A stretch of 64,000 nt of DNA from an uncultured Aquimarina sp. (GTDB lineage: Bacteria > Bacteroidota > Bacteroidia > Flavobacteriales > Flavobacteriaceae). Within the stretch, counting starts at the first letter, position 1. Each line of letters starts with the position of its first letter. Made by a program: the position numbers and the translations under genes. Shown piece after piece: positions 1 through 7,425 of the stretch. The stretch lies in NCBI RefSeq assembly GCF_947492405.1, contig NZ_CANLMP010000010.1, forward strand, positions 62,001-126,000, read 5' to 3'. The notes below the pieces were generated by a model, which saw nothing but the letters and a program-made list of their open reading frames with translations, did no database searches and was not told the origin of the DNA.

Positions 1-119
1 ATCCCAAAATTTTTACGAATTAACCAGCGTAACTTATTAACAACCTGAAAGGATGTCCATTGTAGAGGTTTATCGATCAAAAGAATTTGACCGTCTTTAT
101 AATCTTGTTCGGTTAGCAT
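1..119 (-). CDS. truB: tRNA pseudouridine(55) synthase TruB, N-terminal fragment
   Basis: Only the first 39 codons lie in the window; the gene runs off the left edge. The start reads MLTEQDYKDG, then QILLIDKPLQWTSFQVVNKL. The LLIDKP...TSFQVV block is the conserved N-terminal motif of TruB, which makes pseudouridine 55 in the T-loop of tRNAs. The ATG lies 9 bases downstream of the uppP stop on the same strand, so the two are almost certainly cotranscribed. The uppP-truB order is one I know from flavobacteria. Confidence 0.85.
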   Translation of the reverse strand, partial: MLTEQDYKDGQILLIDKPLQWTSFQVVNKLRWLIRKNFG

Positions 120-128
120 TATTGGGGA

Positions 129-923
129 CTATTTAATAAAACCAAAGATGATGGCAGCAACGCCAACAATAATACAATATAAGGCAAAATATGATAATTT
201 ACTCTTTTTTACCAAGGAAATCATCCAGGTGCAAGCAAAAAGCCCAGAAACAAAGGCAGCAATAAATCCTAGAAGTAAAGGTGTGCTGCTTTCTGTAGAA
301 AAATTAAGATCTCCACTTACTAGGTCTTTCCCGATTTTACCAAAAATCAAAGGAATAACCATTAGAAATGAAAAACGGGCAGCTTTGGTTTTATCATTTC
401 CTAGTAATACTGATGTAGAAATAGTCGCACCACTTCTCGAAATTCCAGGTAGCATAGCTATGGCTTGAGCAATTCCTATAACAAAGGCATTAGAGGTAGT
501 AACTATTTTTGCTGTATCCTTTGCTTTATCGGCTAACCATAAAAGAATAGCGGTAATGATAAGCATAAAACCAACAAACGTAATATTTCCGTTAAAAAGT
601 TGCTCAAGCTGTTCTTCAAAATACACGCCAATAATAACAGCGGGAATCATGGAAACGATTATTCTCAATGAAAACATCGTTTCATCATTTTTTTTGAATT
701 GTAGTAATCCTTTAATAATCTGAAAAATGTCTTTTCTGAATATGACAATGGTACTTAATGCTGTTGCAAAATGTAATATTACAGTAAAAAGAAGAGGTTC
801 GTCGGGAACACTTTCATCACCTAAAATAGCTTTTCCTAATTCTAAATGACCACTAGAAGAAACAGGAAGGAACTCTGTAAGTCCTTGAATAACACCTAAA
901 ATAATTGCATCAATAATCTCCAT
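129..923 (-). CDS. uppP: undecaprenyl-diphosphatase UppP (BacA family)
   Basis: This 264-residue integral membrane protein dephosphorylates undecaprenyl diphosphate, recycling the lipid carrier for peptidoglycan and surface polysaccharide synthesis. Near the N-terminus it has the family motif GLTEFLPVSSSGHLEL, and past the middle the second motif PGISRSGATIS; both contribute to the active site in BacA enzymes. Length and the number of hydrophobic segments (about eight) are normal. It is followed by truB after 9 bases. A TAnnTTTG-type promoter on the minus strand (CAAATATA on plus, 949-956) lies 26 bases upstream of the ATG, so it may be transcribed separately from the ftsX-lgt genes. Confidence 0.95.
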   Translation of the reverse strand: MEIIDAIILGVIQGLTEFLPVSSSGHLELGKAILGDESVPDEPLLFTVILHFATALSTIVIFRKDIFQIIKGLLQFKKNDETMFSLRIIVSMIPAVIIGVYFEEQLEQLFNGNITFVGFMLIITAILLWLADKAKDTAKIVTTSNAFVIGIAQAIAMLPGISRSGATISTSVLLGNDKTKAARFSFLMVIPLIFGKIGKDLVSGDLNFSTESSTPLLLGFIAAFVSGLFACTWMISLVKKSKLSYFALYCIIVGVAAIIFGFIK

Positions 924-948
924 ACGGAAAGATTTCTAAAATTCGGTG

Positions 949-956
949 CAAATATA
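949..956 (-). promoter_or_regulatory. Bacteroidota -7 promoter element of uppP
   Basis: On the minus strand the octamer reads TATATTTG, an exact match to the Bacteroidota sigma-A -7 consensus TAnnTTTG. It sits 26 bases before the uppP start, leaving a short leader. I see no convincing -33 TTG. Confidence 0.5.
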
Positions 957-1035
957 TAGAACTCGTCTCGGCTTTTTGTTTTAAACCGAAAAATTTGATA
1001 AAGGTTCTATAACTACTAGAAGATAAATCGCTTAA

Positions 1036-1296
1036 TTACGAGGTTTTCTTTTTGTTAGGGTTTAATAAAATAGCGTATACTTCGATACCAAAACCAATTA
1101 AAACAACTGTAGGTGCTAGTCTAATCCTTCTAAAATTATAAATATCAGGATTAAATACATTTGGGTCATCACTTCCTCCTCCTGCCATTAAAATAAATCC
1201 TAATGCAATGACAGCAATACCTATGGCCATTACTACATAGTTCTTTTTTCCAAAGACGAAATCTGGTTTATGTGTATTATTGGATTGTTTGTTCAT
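1036..1296 (-). CDS. DUF3098 family small membrane protein
   Basis: An 86-residue protein with two predicted transmembrane helices (YVVMAIGIAVIALGFILMAG and VVLIGFGIEVYAILL) separated by a short polar loop with a DDPNVFNPDIYNFRRI motif. That pattern matches DUF3098, a small Bacteroidota membrane family that I recall next to ftsX and uppP. I chose the ATG at 1296 (MNKQSNNTHKPDFVFGKKN) because that N-terminus fits the family. An upstream in-frame ATG at 1317 would add seven residues. The start overlaps the end of the preceding gene by 20 bases, implying translational coupling. Function unknown; the neighbours suggest an envelope or cell-division role. Confidence 0.75.
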   Translation of the reverse strand: MNKQSNNTHKPDFVFGKKNYVVMAIGIAVIALGFILMAGGGSDDPNVFNPDIYNFRRIRLAPTVVLIGFGIEVYAILLNPNKKKTS

Positions 1297-1690
1297 GAAT
1301 GTCGTTGTTAATTTCATTAAAAATAACGCGATCTTCGATCATTAATTTTGAGATATGTCCCATAATTTTATCACGTGTAAATATAGTCCATCTATGAATA
1401 GGATACAAAGTAACTTTTTTATTCAATAATTCTTTTTGTAATTCGTCTAAAGTTAGCCCATATTGTAATCCACGATTAATGTAATAGTAATGACTGTCAT
1501 TTTCTAACGTTATGGCAATATCAAAACCACTTCCCTCTTCAATTTTTGTTACTTTTCCTGTAATTTCTATAACTTGATCGGGTTGTACATTACGTATAGG
1601 TTTAAACGTTTGAATCATTATCCACATAAAAATCACAAACAACACAAAGGATATAGAGAAGAATATTTTACCAGTTTTTTGCATAATCAT
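1277..1690 (-). CDS. hypothetical membrane-anchored protein
   Basis: I do not recognise this 137-residue protein. It has one N-terminal hydrophobic helix (about residues 7-28) and then a soluble part rich in beta-type segments (VIEITGKVTKIEEGSG, FDIAITLENDSHYYYI). This could be a small OB-like or beta-barrel domain exposed to the periplasm. It starts 5 bases after lgt stops and overlaps the DUF3098 gene by 20 bases, so it belongs to the same operon. A second ATG two codons in (1684) is an equally possible start. Neighbours suggest an envelope role, but nothing in the sequence gives a reaction. Confidence 0.6.
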   Translation of the reverse strand: MIMQKTGKIFFSISFVLFVIFMWIMIQTFKPIRNVQPDQVIEITGKVTKIEEGSGFDIAITLENDSHYYYINRGLQYGLTLDELQKELLNKKVTLYPIHRWTIFTRDKIMGHISKLMIEDRVIFNEINNDIHEQTIQ

Positions 1691-1695
1691 TAACT

Positions 1696-2523
1696 TTAAG
1701 AAGGTACAGCTTCCTTTTTCAATATTCTAAGTGTTACCAAAACAATTCCCACTATGATAAAAGGAATACTTAACAATTGTCCCATATTTAATGTCATAGC
1801 ATCTTCAAAAGCTACTTGATTTTCTTTAGAAAATTCAATAATGAATCTTGCCGAGAACATTAAAGTTAAAAATATTCCAAAAACCACTCCATTTTGTTGA
1901 AAGAAAATCTTCTTTTTGTTAAGATACCAGAGTATAGCGAAGATAGCTAGAAAAGAAAAGGCTTCATATAATTGAGTTGGATGTCTGGCGATTAAATCAT
2001 CCTTTACGAAAACTACACCATAATTAGTATTTGTAGGCTTTCCATAGATTTCAGAATTCATAAAATTTCCGAAACGAATAAAAGCACATCCAATTGGGAT
2101 AACAATGCTTACTTTATCCATGATCCATAAGAATGGAGTTTTGGTCTTTATGACAAACAATGAGATAGCAATCAAAATTCCAATTGCGCCACCATGACTA
2201 GCCAGGCCGGCAAAACCTGTGAAATCCCAACCTTCTGGAGATATTTTGAATGGAAGGAAAATTTCTAATGGGTGTTGCGAGAAATATGCAAAATCATAAA
2301 ATAAACAATGCCCTAATCTTGCACCAACCAAAGTGCCAATAAATACGTAATTGGTAAGAGTATCCAGATTTTTTAATAAAATGTTTTCTGAAAGAAACAT
2401 CTTTTTTAGAACAGTATAACTTAACAATAATCCAGTAACAAAAAATAACCCGTAATATTTTATTGGAAAAACACCAAAAAGAGTAGTAATTTCTGGATCA
2501 ACGCTCCAATGTAATGGCTCCAT
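1696..2523 (-). CDS. lgt: prolipoprotein diacylglyceryl transferase Lgt
   Basis: A 275-residue inner-membrane enzyme that moves a diacylglyceryl group from phosphatidylglycerol to the lipobox cysteine of prolipoproteins. Diagnostic motifs are the H-GG box (GLASHGGAIGILIA), the Lgt signature RFGNFMNSEIYGKPT in the middle, and RHPTQLYEA with the catalytically important arginine and histidine. About seven hydrophobic helices are present and the length is typical. It starts 5 bases after ftsX ends and is followed 5 bases later by a small gene, so it is inside the operon. The window encodes many lipoproteins that would be its substrates. Confidence 0.96.
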   Translation of the reverse strand: MEPLHWSVDPEITTLFGVFPIKYYGLFFVTGLLLSYTVLKKMFLSENILLKNLDTLTNYVFIGTLVGARLGHCLFYDFAYFSQHPLEIFLPFKISPEGWDFTGFAGLASHGGAIGILIAISLFVIKTKTPFLWIMDKVSIVIPIGCAFIRFGNFMNSEIYGKPTNTNYGVVFVKDDLIARHPTQLYEAFSFLAIFAILWYLNKKKIFFQQNGVVFGIFLTLMFSARFIIEFSKENQVAFEDAMTLNMGQLLSIPFIIVGIVLVTLRILKKEAVPS

Positions 2524-2528
2524 AAATC

Positions 2529-3407
2529 CTAATAATATAATTCATCAGTTCTGAGATTCAGAAAACGTTGAGTAGCAAAAAATGTGCTTATCCAGGTAAT
2601 CAAAATACCAATTCCAAAGACACCTCCGAATAAACCAATTAGTAATATTTTATCACTAAGCAATGCTAATTCCGGAAAAGCCTTATCCAGATAATATAAA
2701 ACAACTCCTACTCCAATAAGAGCGACAATAGCTCCAATCATTCCCAAACGAACACTTTTCCATACAAAAGGCTTGCGAATAAATCTTTTGGTTGCACCTA
2801 CCATTTGCATGGTTTTAATAATAAAACGTTTAGAATATACAGAAAGTCTGATAGAGCTATTAATTAGAAGTACGGCAATAAAAGTAAAAATCCCACTAAT
2901 CAATAGCACCCAAAAACTTATTTTTTTGATGTTATCATTTAATAAAGAGATCAAAGGTTTGTCATACGCTACTTCATCAACAAAATCTTTTTTAGTAATA
3001 GATGTAGTGATTTCATCAATCTTTACCTGATCCACAAAATCCGCTTTTAGATAAACGTCAATCGAGTTCTGTAACGGATTATATCCAAGAAAATCCATAA
3101 AATTTTCACCTATATCCTTACTATGTTCTTCTGCAGCTTCATCTTTAGAGATATAAGTAGTGGATTTGGTGTATTCCGCCAGCGCTAAGCTTTTCTCCAT
3201 TTGTTTGATCTCGACTTCTTTGGCAGTATCTTTTAGATAAATTGTAAGTGCAATTTTTTCTTTAAAATGATCAGCTACTTTTTTTGTATTCAGAACTAAA
3301 AGTCCCAGTAATCCCAGTAAGAAAAGTACCAGAGAAATACTAATAACCACAGAAAAGTAAGAGGATATTAGTCTGCGTTTCTGATATTTTTCAAAAGATG
3401 AGCTCAT
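2529..3407 (-). CDS. ftsX: cell division protein FtsX
   Basis: FtsX is the permease-like partner of the ATPase FtsE; the complex activates periplasmic peptidoglycan hydrolases during division. This 292-residue protein has one N-terminal transmembrane helix (SVVISISLVLFLLGLLGLLVL), a periplasmic domain with IALTIYLKD and FMDFLGYNPLQNSIDVYLK, and three C-terminal helices with the FtsX-type core around MQMVGATKRFIRKPFVWKS. I chose the ATG at 3407 (MSSSFEKYQKRRLISSYFS), which matches the usual flavobacterial N-terminus. An upstream in-frame ATG at 3473 would add 22 atypical residues. It is first in the cluster ftsX-lgt-hypothetical-DUF3098. No ftsE is in the window. Confidence 0.92.
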   Translation of the reverse strand: MSSSFEKYQKRRLISSYFSVVISISLVLFLLGLLGLLVLNTKKVADHFKEKIALTIYLKDTAKEVEIKQMEKSLALAEYTKSTTYISKDEAAEEHSKDIGENFMDFLGYNPLQNSIDVYLKADFVDQVKIDEITTSITKKDFVDEVAYDKPLISLLNDNIKKISFWVLLISGIFTFIAVLLINSSIRLSVYSKRFIIKTMQMVGATKRFIRKPFVWKSVRLGMIGAIVALIGVGVVLYYLDKAFPELALLSDKILLIGLFGGVFGIGILITWISTFFATQRFLNLRTDELYY

Positions 3408-3653
3408 AGAGATTTGTTTTGCAGGTAAAAATAATAAAGTTAATGAGACTTTTAATTCTAAAAGGTCTCTCATTTTTAGAATTAATTATCACAATTAATA
3501 GCGTTTCACAGCTGAGCCAATTTATTATGATGTTTTAATTAACTTTGATCTATAAAGGTAACGGCTAATTGGGTTTAAAATTTTTGAAATCACAATAAAG
3601 ATTAAATTTCTAAGAGCGTAGCGATCTAATCAATCTAATAATCTAAAAAGAAT

Positions 3654-3866
3654 ATGCATACAGTAATTATTGGTATTGGAGGTGTAGGAGGATATTTTGG
3701 AGGAAAAATTGCCAATTCTGGGCAAAAAACATCAATGATTGCCAGAGGAAAACATCTTGAAGCAATACTTAAGAATGGATTGCAAGTTAAAAGTATTGAT
3801 GAAGATTTTGAGACCAGACCTTTTCTGGTAGCAGACGATATTAAGAAGGTTGATAAAGCAGATTAG
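3654..3866 (+). pseudogene. truncated 2-dehydropantoate 2-reductase (PanE/ApbA) remnant
   Basis: The 70 codons encode the start of a ketopantoate-reductase-like protein: the dinucleotide-binding motif VIIGIGGVGGYFGGKIANSG, then IARGKHLEAILKNGL. Family members are about 300 residues, so roughly three quarters is missing. The frame ends in KVDKAD followed by TAG. The next in-frame codons read ILK, which looks like the continuation of the family pattern ADLIIL, so a nonsense change seems to sit beside a deletion. A perfect 17-bp hairpin starts 6 bases after the stop and leuS follows. I infer a decayed gene with no function, lacking the substrate-binding C-terminal domain. Confidence 0.75.
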
Positions 3867-3871
3867 ATATT

Positions 3872-3920
3872 AAAACCTAAACAATTGTCAAGCTGAGAAC
3901 CTTACAATTGTTTAGGTTTT
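3872..3920. terminator. 17-bp perfect hairpin, bidirectional terminator-like
   Basis: The arms at 3872-3888 and 3904-3920 are exact reverse complements, with a 15-base loop. The stem begins with four A and ends with four T, so it could stop transcription in either direction. It separates the panE remnant from leuS and may be the original terminator of the truncated gene. Confidence 0.7.
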
Positions 3921-3922
3921 AG

Positions 3923-3930
3923 TAAATTTG
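3923..3930 (+). promoter_or_regulatory. Bacteroidota -7 promoter element of leuS
   Basis: TAAATTTG matches TAnnTTTG exactly and lies 20 bases before the leuS ATG, directly after the hairpin. A TTG at 3908-3910 inside the hairpin is too close (12 bases) to be a standard -33 element. Confidence 0.5.
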
Positions 3931-3950
3931 CGGTCTCAAAAAACAGGTTG

Positions 3951-6914
3951 ATGAGTTACGATTTTAGAAACATTGAACAGAAGTGGCAAGACTACTGGAG
4001 AGAAAATAAAACATTTGTTGCTAAAAACCCTCCCCTTTTGGGGGAGATGGAGGGGGCTCCAAAATACTATGTGCTAGACATGTTTCCTTATCCATCTGGA
4101 GCAGGATTACACGTTGGGCATCCATTAGGATATATTGCCAGTGATATTTATGCTCGATATAAACGTCATAAAGGTTTTAATGTATTGCATCCGCAAGGAT
4201 ATGACTCATTCGGATTACCAGCAGAACAGTATGCGATCCAAACGGGGCAACATCCTGCAATTACTACCAAAGAAAATATCGCTAGATATCGTCAGCAATT
4301 AGATAAGATTGGGTTCTCTTTTGATTGGAGTCGAGAAGTAAAAACCAGTGATCCTACATTTTATAAATGGACGCAGTGGATATTTACAGAGCTTTTCAAT
4401 TCGTGGTATGATAATGAAGCAGATAAAGCAAGGCCGATTACTGAATTAGAAACGATATTTTCTGAAGATGGAAATGCAAAAGTAAACGCTGTTTGTGACG
4501 AAGAAGTAACCGAATTTACCGCTGATGATTGGAACGGATGTTCATCTAAAGAAAAACAAGAAACATTATTAAAATATAGATTAACCTATCTAGCCGAAAC
4601 CGAAGTAAACTGGTGTCCGCAATTAGGAACGGTGTTGGCCAATGATGAAATCGTAAATGGAGTTTCAGAACGTGGTGGTTATCCGGTAATTCGTAAAAAG
4701 ATGACGCAATGGAGTATGCGAATTTCTGCATATGCACAACGTTTGATAGATGGATTGGATACTATAGATTGGCCACAACCATTAAAAGATTCTCAAACCA
4801 ATTGGATAGGTCGTTCAGAAGGAGCAAGTGTAACTTTTAAGGTGATAGATTCTGTCACTTCGAGCGGAGTCGAGAAGCAACATACAATAGATGTTTTTAC
4901 GACGCGACCTGATACTATTTTTGGAGTAAGTTTTATGACATTGGCTCCAGAACATGAGCTAGTATCTAAAATTACAACTCCAGAACAAAAAGCTGAAATT
5001 GATGCTTATATAGAAGCTACAGCAAAACGTAGTGAGCGTGATCGTATGGCCGACGTAAAAACCATTAGTGGTGTATTTACAGGAGCCTATGCAGAGCATC
5101 CCTTTACTAAGGAACCAGTTCCAGTCTGGATCGGAGATTATGTATTAGCGGGATATGGTACAGGAGCTGTGATGGCGGTGCCTTGTGGAGATCAACGTGA
5201 TTATGATTTTGCAAAACATTTTGGGATTGATATTCCTAATATTTTTGAAGGAATTGATATTTCTGAAGAAGCCTTTGCAGATAAAGACAATACGATCATA
5301 GCTAATTCAGATTTTCTGAATGGTTTGAAATATAAAAAAGCAGTAAAAACTGCGATTTATGAGTTAGAAAAACTAGGGCAAGGACAAGGTAAAATTAATT
5401 ATAGATTACGTGATGCAGTATTTAGTCGTCAGCGCTATTGGGGAGAACCATTTCCAGTGTATTATGTAGACGGTATGCCACAGATGATTGATCTAAAACA
5501 TTTACCTATCCAATTACCAGAAGTAGAAAAATATTTACCTACTGAAACTGGTGAACCGCCATTAGGTCGAGCAGATGTCTGGGCTTGGGACACTTCAACG
5601 AATGAAGTAGTATCTAATGATTTAATAAATCATACAACGGTATTTCCTTTGGAGTTAAATACCATGCCAGGTTGGGCAGGAAGCTCGTATTACTTTAATA
5701 GGTATATGGATCCTAATAATACTGAAGAAGTATTCTCTCAGGATGCTATTAACTACTGGAAAGAAGTTGATCTATATATAGGAGGAAGTGAACACGCAAC
5801 CGGTCATTTATTATATGCACGCTTTTGGCAAAAATTCTTATTTGATCGTGAGATCGTTCCTGTAGATGAATTTGCAAAAAAACTGATCAATCAAGGAATG
5901 ATTTTGGGGACGAGTGCTTTTCTGTATGAAGCAATTCTTGAAGATAAGGATATTCCAAATATTTACTTTTCTTCAAAAGTTTTTGAACAAGACAATATAG
6001 AGAATGCTTCCAGTTGGAAAGAAAAAGAAGATTTCTTCAAAGAAAATGGAATACCAAACGAAGTAAAGTATCGGTCAATTCATATAGATGTTAGTTTATT
6101 AAAAGGAGATTTAGAGGTTGATATTGAAAACTTAAGGAATTGGAGAGAAGAATTTAAAAATGCAAAATTCTTTTGTGAGGATGATGGGAAGTTATTGGCT
6201 CATCGCGAAGTCGAAAAAATGTCTAAGTCCAAATATAATGTTGTAAATCCAGATGGAATCTGTGAACAGTATGGCGCAGATAGTTTACGTCTATACGAAA
6301 TGTTTTTAGGGCCTTTAGAGCAAGCGAAGCCTTGGAATACTGCAGGTATCACAGGTGTGCACGGTTTTCTTAAGAAACTTTGGAAACTATATCATTCCCC
6401 CTTTGAAGGGGGTAAGGGGGATGTTTTTAATGTTTCTGATGCAGAACCAACAAAAGATAATCTGAAGACATTACATAAAACCATCAAAAAGGTAGAAGAA
6501 GATATCGAGAACTTCTCTTTTAATACGTCTGTAAGTACCTTTATGATTGCGGTGAATGAATTAACTGCTCAGAAATGTAATGCCAGAGAAATTTTAGAGC
6601 CATTGTTAGTATTAGTTTCTCCATACGCTCCTCATATCGCAGAAGAGTTATGGAATAAATTAGGGCATAATGAATCTATCGCTACAGCGTCATTTCCATT
6701 GTTTGAAGAGAAGCATTTGATAGAAAGCACAAAGCAATATCCAATTTCATTTAACGGTAAAATGCGTTTTATGATGGAATTATCTTTAGACTTAAGTAAA
6801 GAAGATATTGAAGCGGCCGTAATGGCCCACGAAAAAACACAACAACAACTTGATGGCAGAACACCTAAAAAAGTGATCGTGGTGCCTGGTAAGATTGTAA
6901 ATGTAGTAGGGTAA
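3951..6914 (+). CDS. leuS: leucyl-tRNA synthetase with three repeat-derived insertions
   Basis: A class I aminoacyl-tRNA synthetase that charges tRNA-Leu. It shows the HIGH-type motif HVGH (54-57) in FPYPSGAGLHVGH, the CP1 editing domain (TTRPDTIFGV, GTGAVMAVPCGDQRDYDF), the KMSKS loop (756-760) and the C-terminal anticodon domain (SPYAPHIAEELW). I use the ATG at 3951; a TTG codon directly before it is the alternative. At 987 residues it is somewhat long. Part of the excess comes from short peptides encoded by palindromic DNA repeats: PPLLGEMEGA (27-36), VTSSGVEKQ (about 302-310) and SPFEGGKGDVF (about 816-826). All three keep the frame open and replace variable loops. Another palindromic repeat follows the stop codon. 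Confidence 0.97.
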   Translation: MSYDFRNIEQKWQDYWRENKTFVAKNPPLLGEMEGAPKYYVLDMFPYPSGAGLHVGHPLGYIASDIYARYKRHKGFNVLHPQGYDSFGLPAEQYAIQTGQHPAITTKENIARYRQQLDKIGFSFDWSREVKTSDPTFYKWTQWIFTELFNSWYDNEADKARPITELETIFSEDGNAKVNAVCDEEVTEFTADDWNGCSSKEKQETLLKYRLTYLAETEVNWCPQLGTVLANDEIVNGVSERGGYPVIRKKMTQWSMRISAYAQRLIDGLDTIDWPQPLKDSQTNWIGRSEGASVTFKVIDSVTSSGVEKQHTIDVFTTRPDTIFGVSFMTLAPEHELVSKITTPEQKAEIDAYIEATAKRSERDRMADVKTISGVFTGAYAEHPFTKEPVPVWIGDYVLAGYGTGAVMAVPCGDQRDYDFAKHFGIDIPNIFEGIDISEEAFADKDNTIIANSDFLNGLKYKKAVKTAIYELEKLGQGQGKINYRLRDAVFSRQRYWGEPFPVYYVDGMPQMIDLKHLPIQLPEVEKYLPTETGEPPLGRADVWAWDTSTNEVVSNDLINHTTVFPLELNTMPGWAGSSYYFNRYMDPNNTEEVFSQDAINYWKEVDLYIGGSEHATGHLLYARFWQKFLFDREIVPVDEFAKKLINQGMILGTSAFLYEAILEDKDIPNIYFSSKVFEQDNIENASSWKEKEDFFKENGIPNEVKYRSIHIDVSLLKGDLEVDIENLRNWREEFKNAKFFCEDDGKLLAHREVEKMSKSKYNVVNPDGICEQYGADSLRLYEMFLGPLEQAKPWNTAGITGVHGFLKKLWKLYHSPFEGGKGDVFNVSDAEPTKDNLKTLHKTIKKVEEDIENFSFNTSVSTFMIAVNELTAQKCNAREILEPLLVLVSPYAPHIAEELWNKLGHNESIATASFPLFEEKHLIESTKQYPISFNGKMRFMMELSLDLSKEDIEAAVMAHEKTQQQLDGRTPKKVIVVPGKIVNVVG
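4028..4057 (+). repeat. intragenic G/C-rich palindromic repeat 1 in leuS
   Basis: The stretch contains CCTCCCC, then TTTTGGGGGAG, then ATGGAGGGGG, far more G/C-rich than its surroundings. The C-run and G-run can pair. It encodes PPLLGEMEGA between KTFVAKN and PKYYVLDMFPYPSG, where LeuS proteins I know have a short variable linker. It resembles the dispersed short repeats of Bacteroidota genomes. Confidence 0.7.
4853..4878 (+). repeat. intragenic palindromic repeat 2 in leuS
   Basis: It contains GTCACTTCGAGC and GAGTCGAGAAG, a motif type I recall as a common dispersed repeat in flavobacterial intergenic DNA. CTTCGA and TCGAGAAG form a stem. Here it is read as VTSSGVEKQ in the editing-domain approach, just before HTIDVFTTRPDTIFG. 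Confidence 0.7.
6395..6430 (+). repeat. intragenic palindromic repeat 3 in leuS
   Basis: It contains TTCCCCCTTTGAAGGGGG followed by TAAGGGGGATG; the C-run and the first G-run form a near-perfect stem. It is read as SPFEGGKGDVF between FLKKLWKLYH and NVSDAEPTKDN, which are recognisable LeuS segments, so the peptide is an insertion in a surface loop of the anticodon domain. Confidence 0.7.
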
Positions 6915-6933
6915 TTCTTAGAAAGAAATTTAT

Positions 6934-6999
6934 GTCAGTCTGAGCCTGTCGAAGACTTTTGTGTTTGGTTTTGTAGCACTTCGACAAGCTCAGTGTGAC
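6934..6999. repeat. palindromic (REP-like) repeat downstream of leuS
   Basis: Two 21-base arms, 6934-6953 plus one base and 6979-6999, are inverted copies with three mismatches; the shared core reads CTGAGC-TGTCGAAG. The spacer is T-rich. This is the widespread Bacteroidota type with CTTCGACAAGCTCAG. Its place between leuS and the next gene may let it act as a terminator or 3-prime mRNA stabiliser. Confidence 0.75.
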
Positions 7000-7031
7000 T
7001 ATGATAAGCTTACAGTTTTTTAGCAACAGAT

Positions 7032-7292
7032 ATGATCAACCCAGTAGAAATTCTTGGATTAGTAGCGGCGATATTAACAACCGCTGCTTTTTTGCCGCAA
7101 GTCTATAAAACTTGGAAGACGAAATCTGCAGAAAGTTTATCGTTATCCATGTTGTTAATTTTTGAAAGTGGAGTACTTTGTTGGTTGGTTTATGGATATT
7201 TGATAGATAGTTTACCTGTAATTTTTGCAAACTTTATTACAGCTATATCCGGATTTTTGCTACTTTATTTTAAATTTCGCTACAAAAACTAG
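7032..7292 (+). CDS. SemiSWEET family sugar transporter
   Basis: An 86-residue protein with three predicted transmembrane helices and the PQ-loop motif AAFLPQVYKTWKTKSAESLSL (Pro22-Gln23). These mark the bacterial SemiSWEETs, which work as dimers for facilitated sugar transport. The length is exactly that of a single three-helix SemiSWEET unit. It stands alone between leuS and ald in the same orientation. Substrate cannot be told from sequence; sucrose or glucose are known for characterised members. Confidence 0.88.
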   Translation: MINPVEILGLVAAILTTAAFLPQVYKTWKTKSAESLSLSMLLIFESGVLCWLVYGYLIDSLPVIFANFITAISGFLLLYFKFRYKN

Positions 7293-7425
7293 AAGAAATT
7301 GCCAATTCTAACTGTGTTTTAACAAGTTATTGCATAATATAGTAAATTACGGATAAGATATTTTTTAGAGTTATTTTATTGTTTTATTTCAATAAAAAAT
7401 TTATTTTCGACCAAAAATTAAGAAT

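Noticed and set aside
148..468. Plus-strand open frame of 106 codons opposite uppP
   Set aside because: It lies fully inside a well-supported gene on the other strand, has no recognisable motif, and its composition is that of an antisense shadow.
957..1000. Possible terminator between the DUF3098 gene and uppP
   Set aside because: Only a 4-bp pairing (TCGG/CCGA) could be formed around the T-rich stretch, too weak to call.
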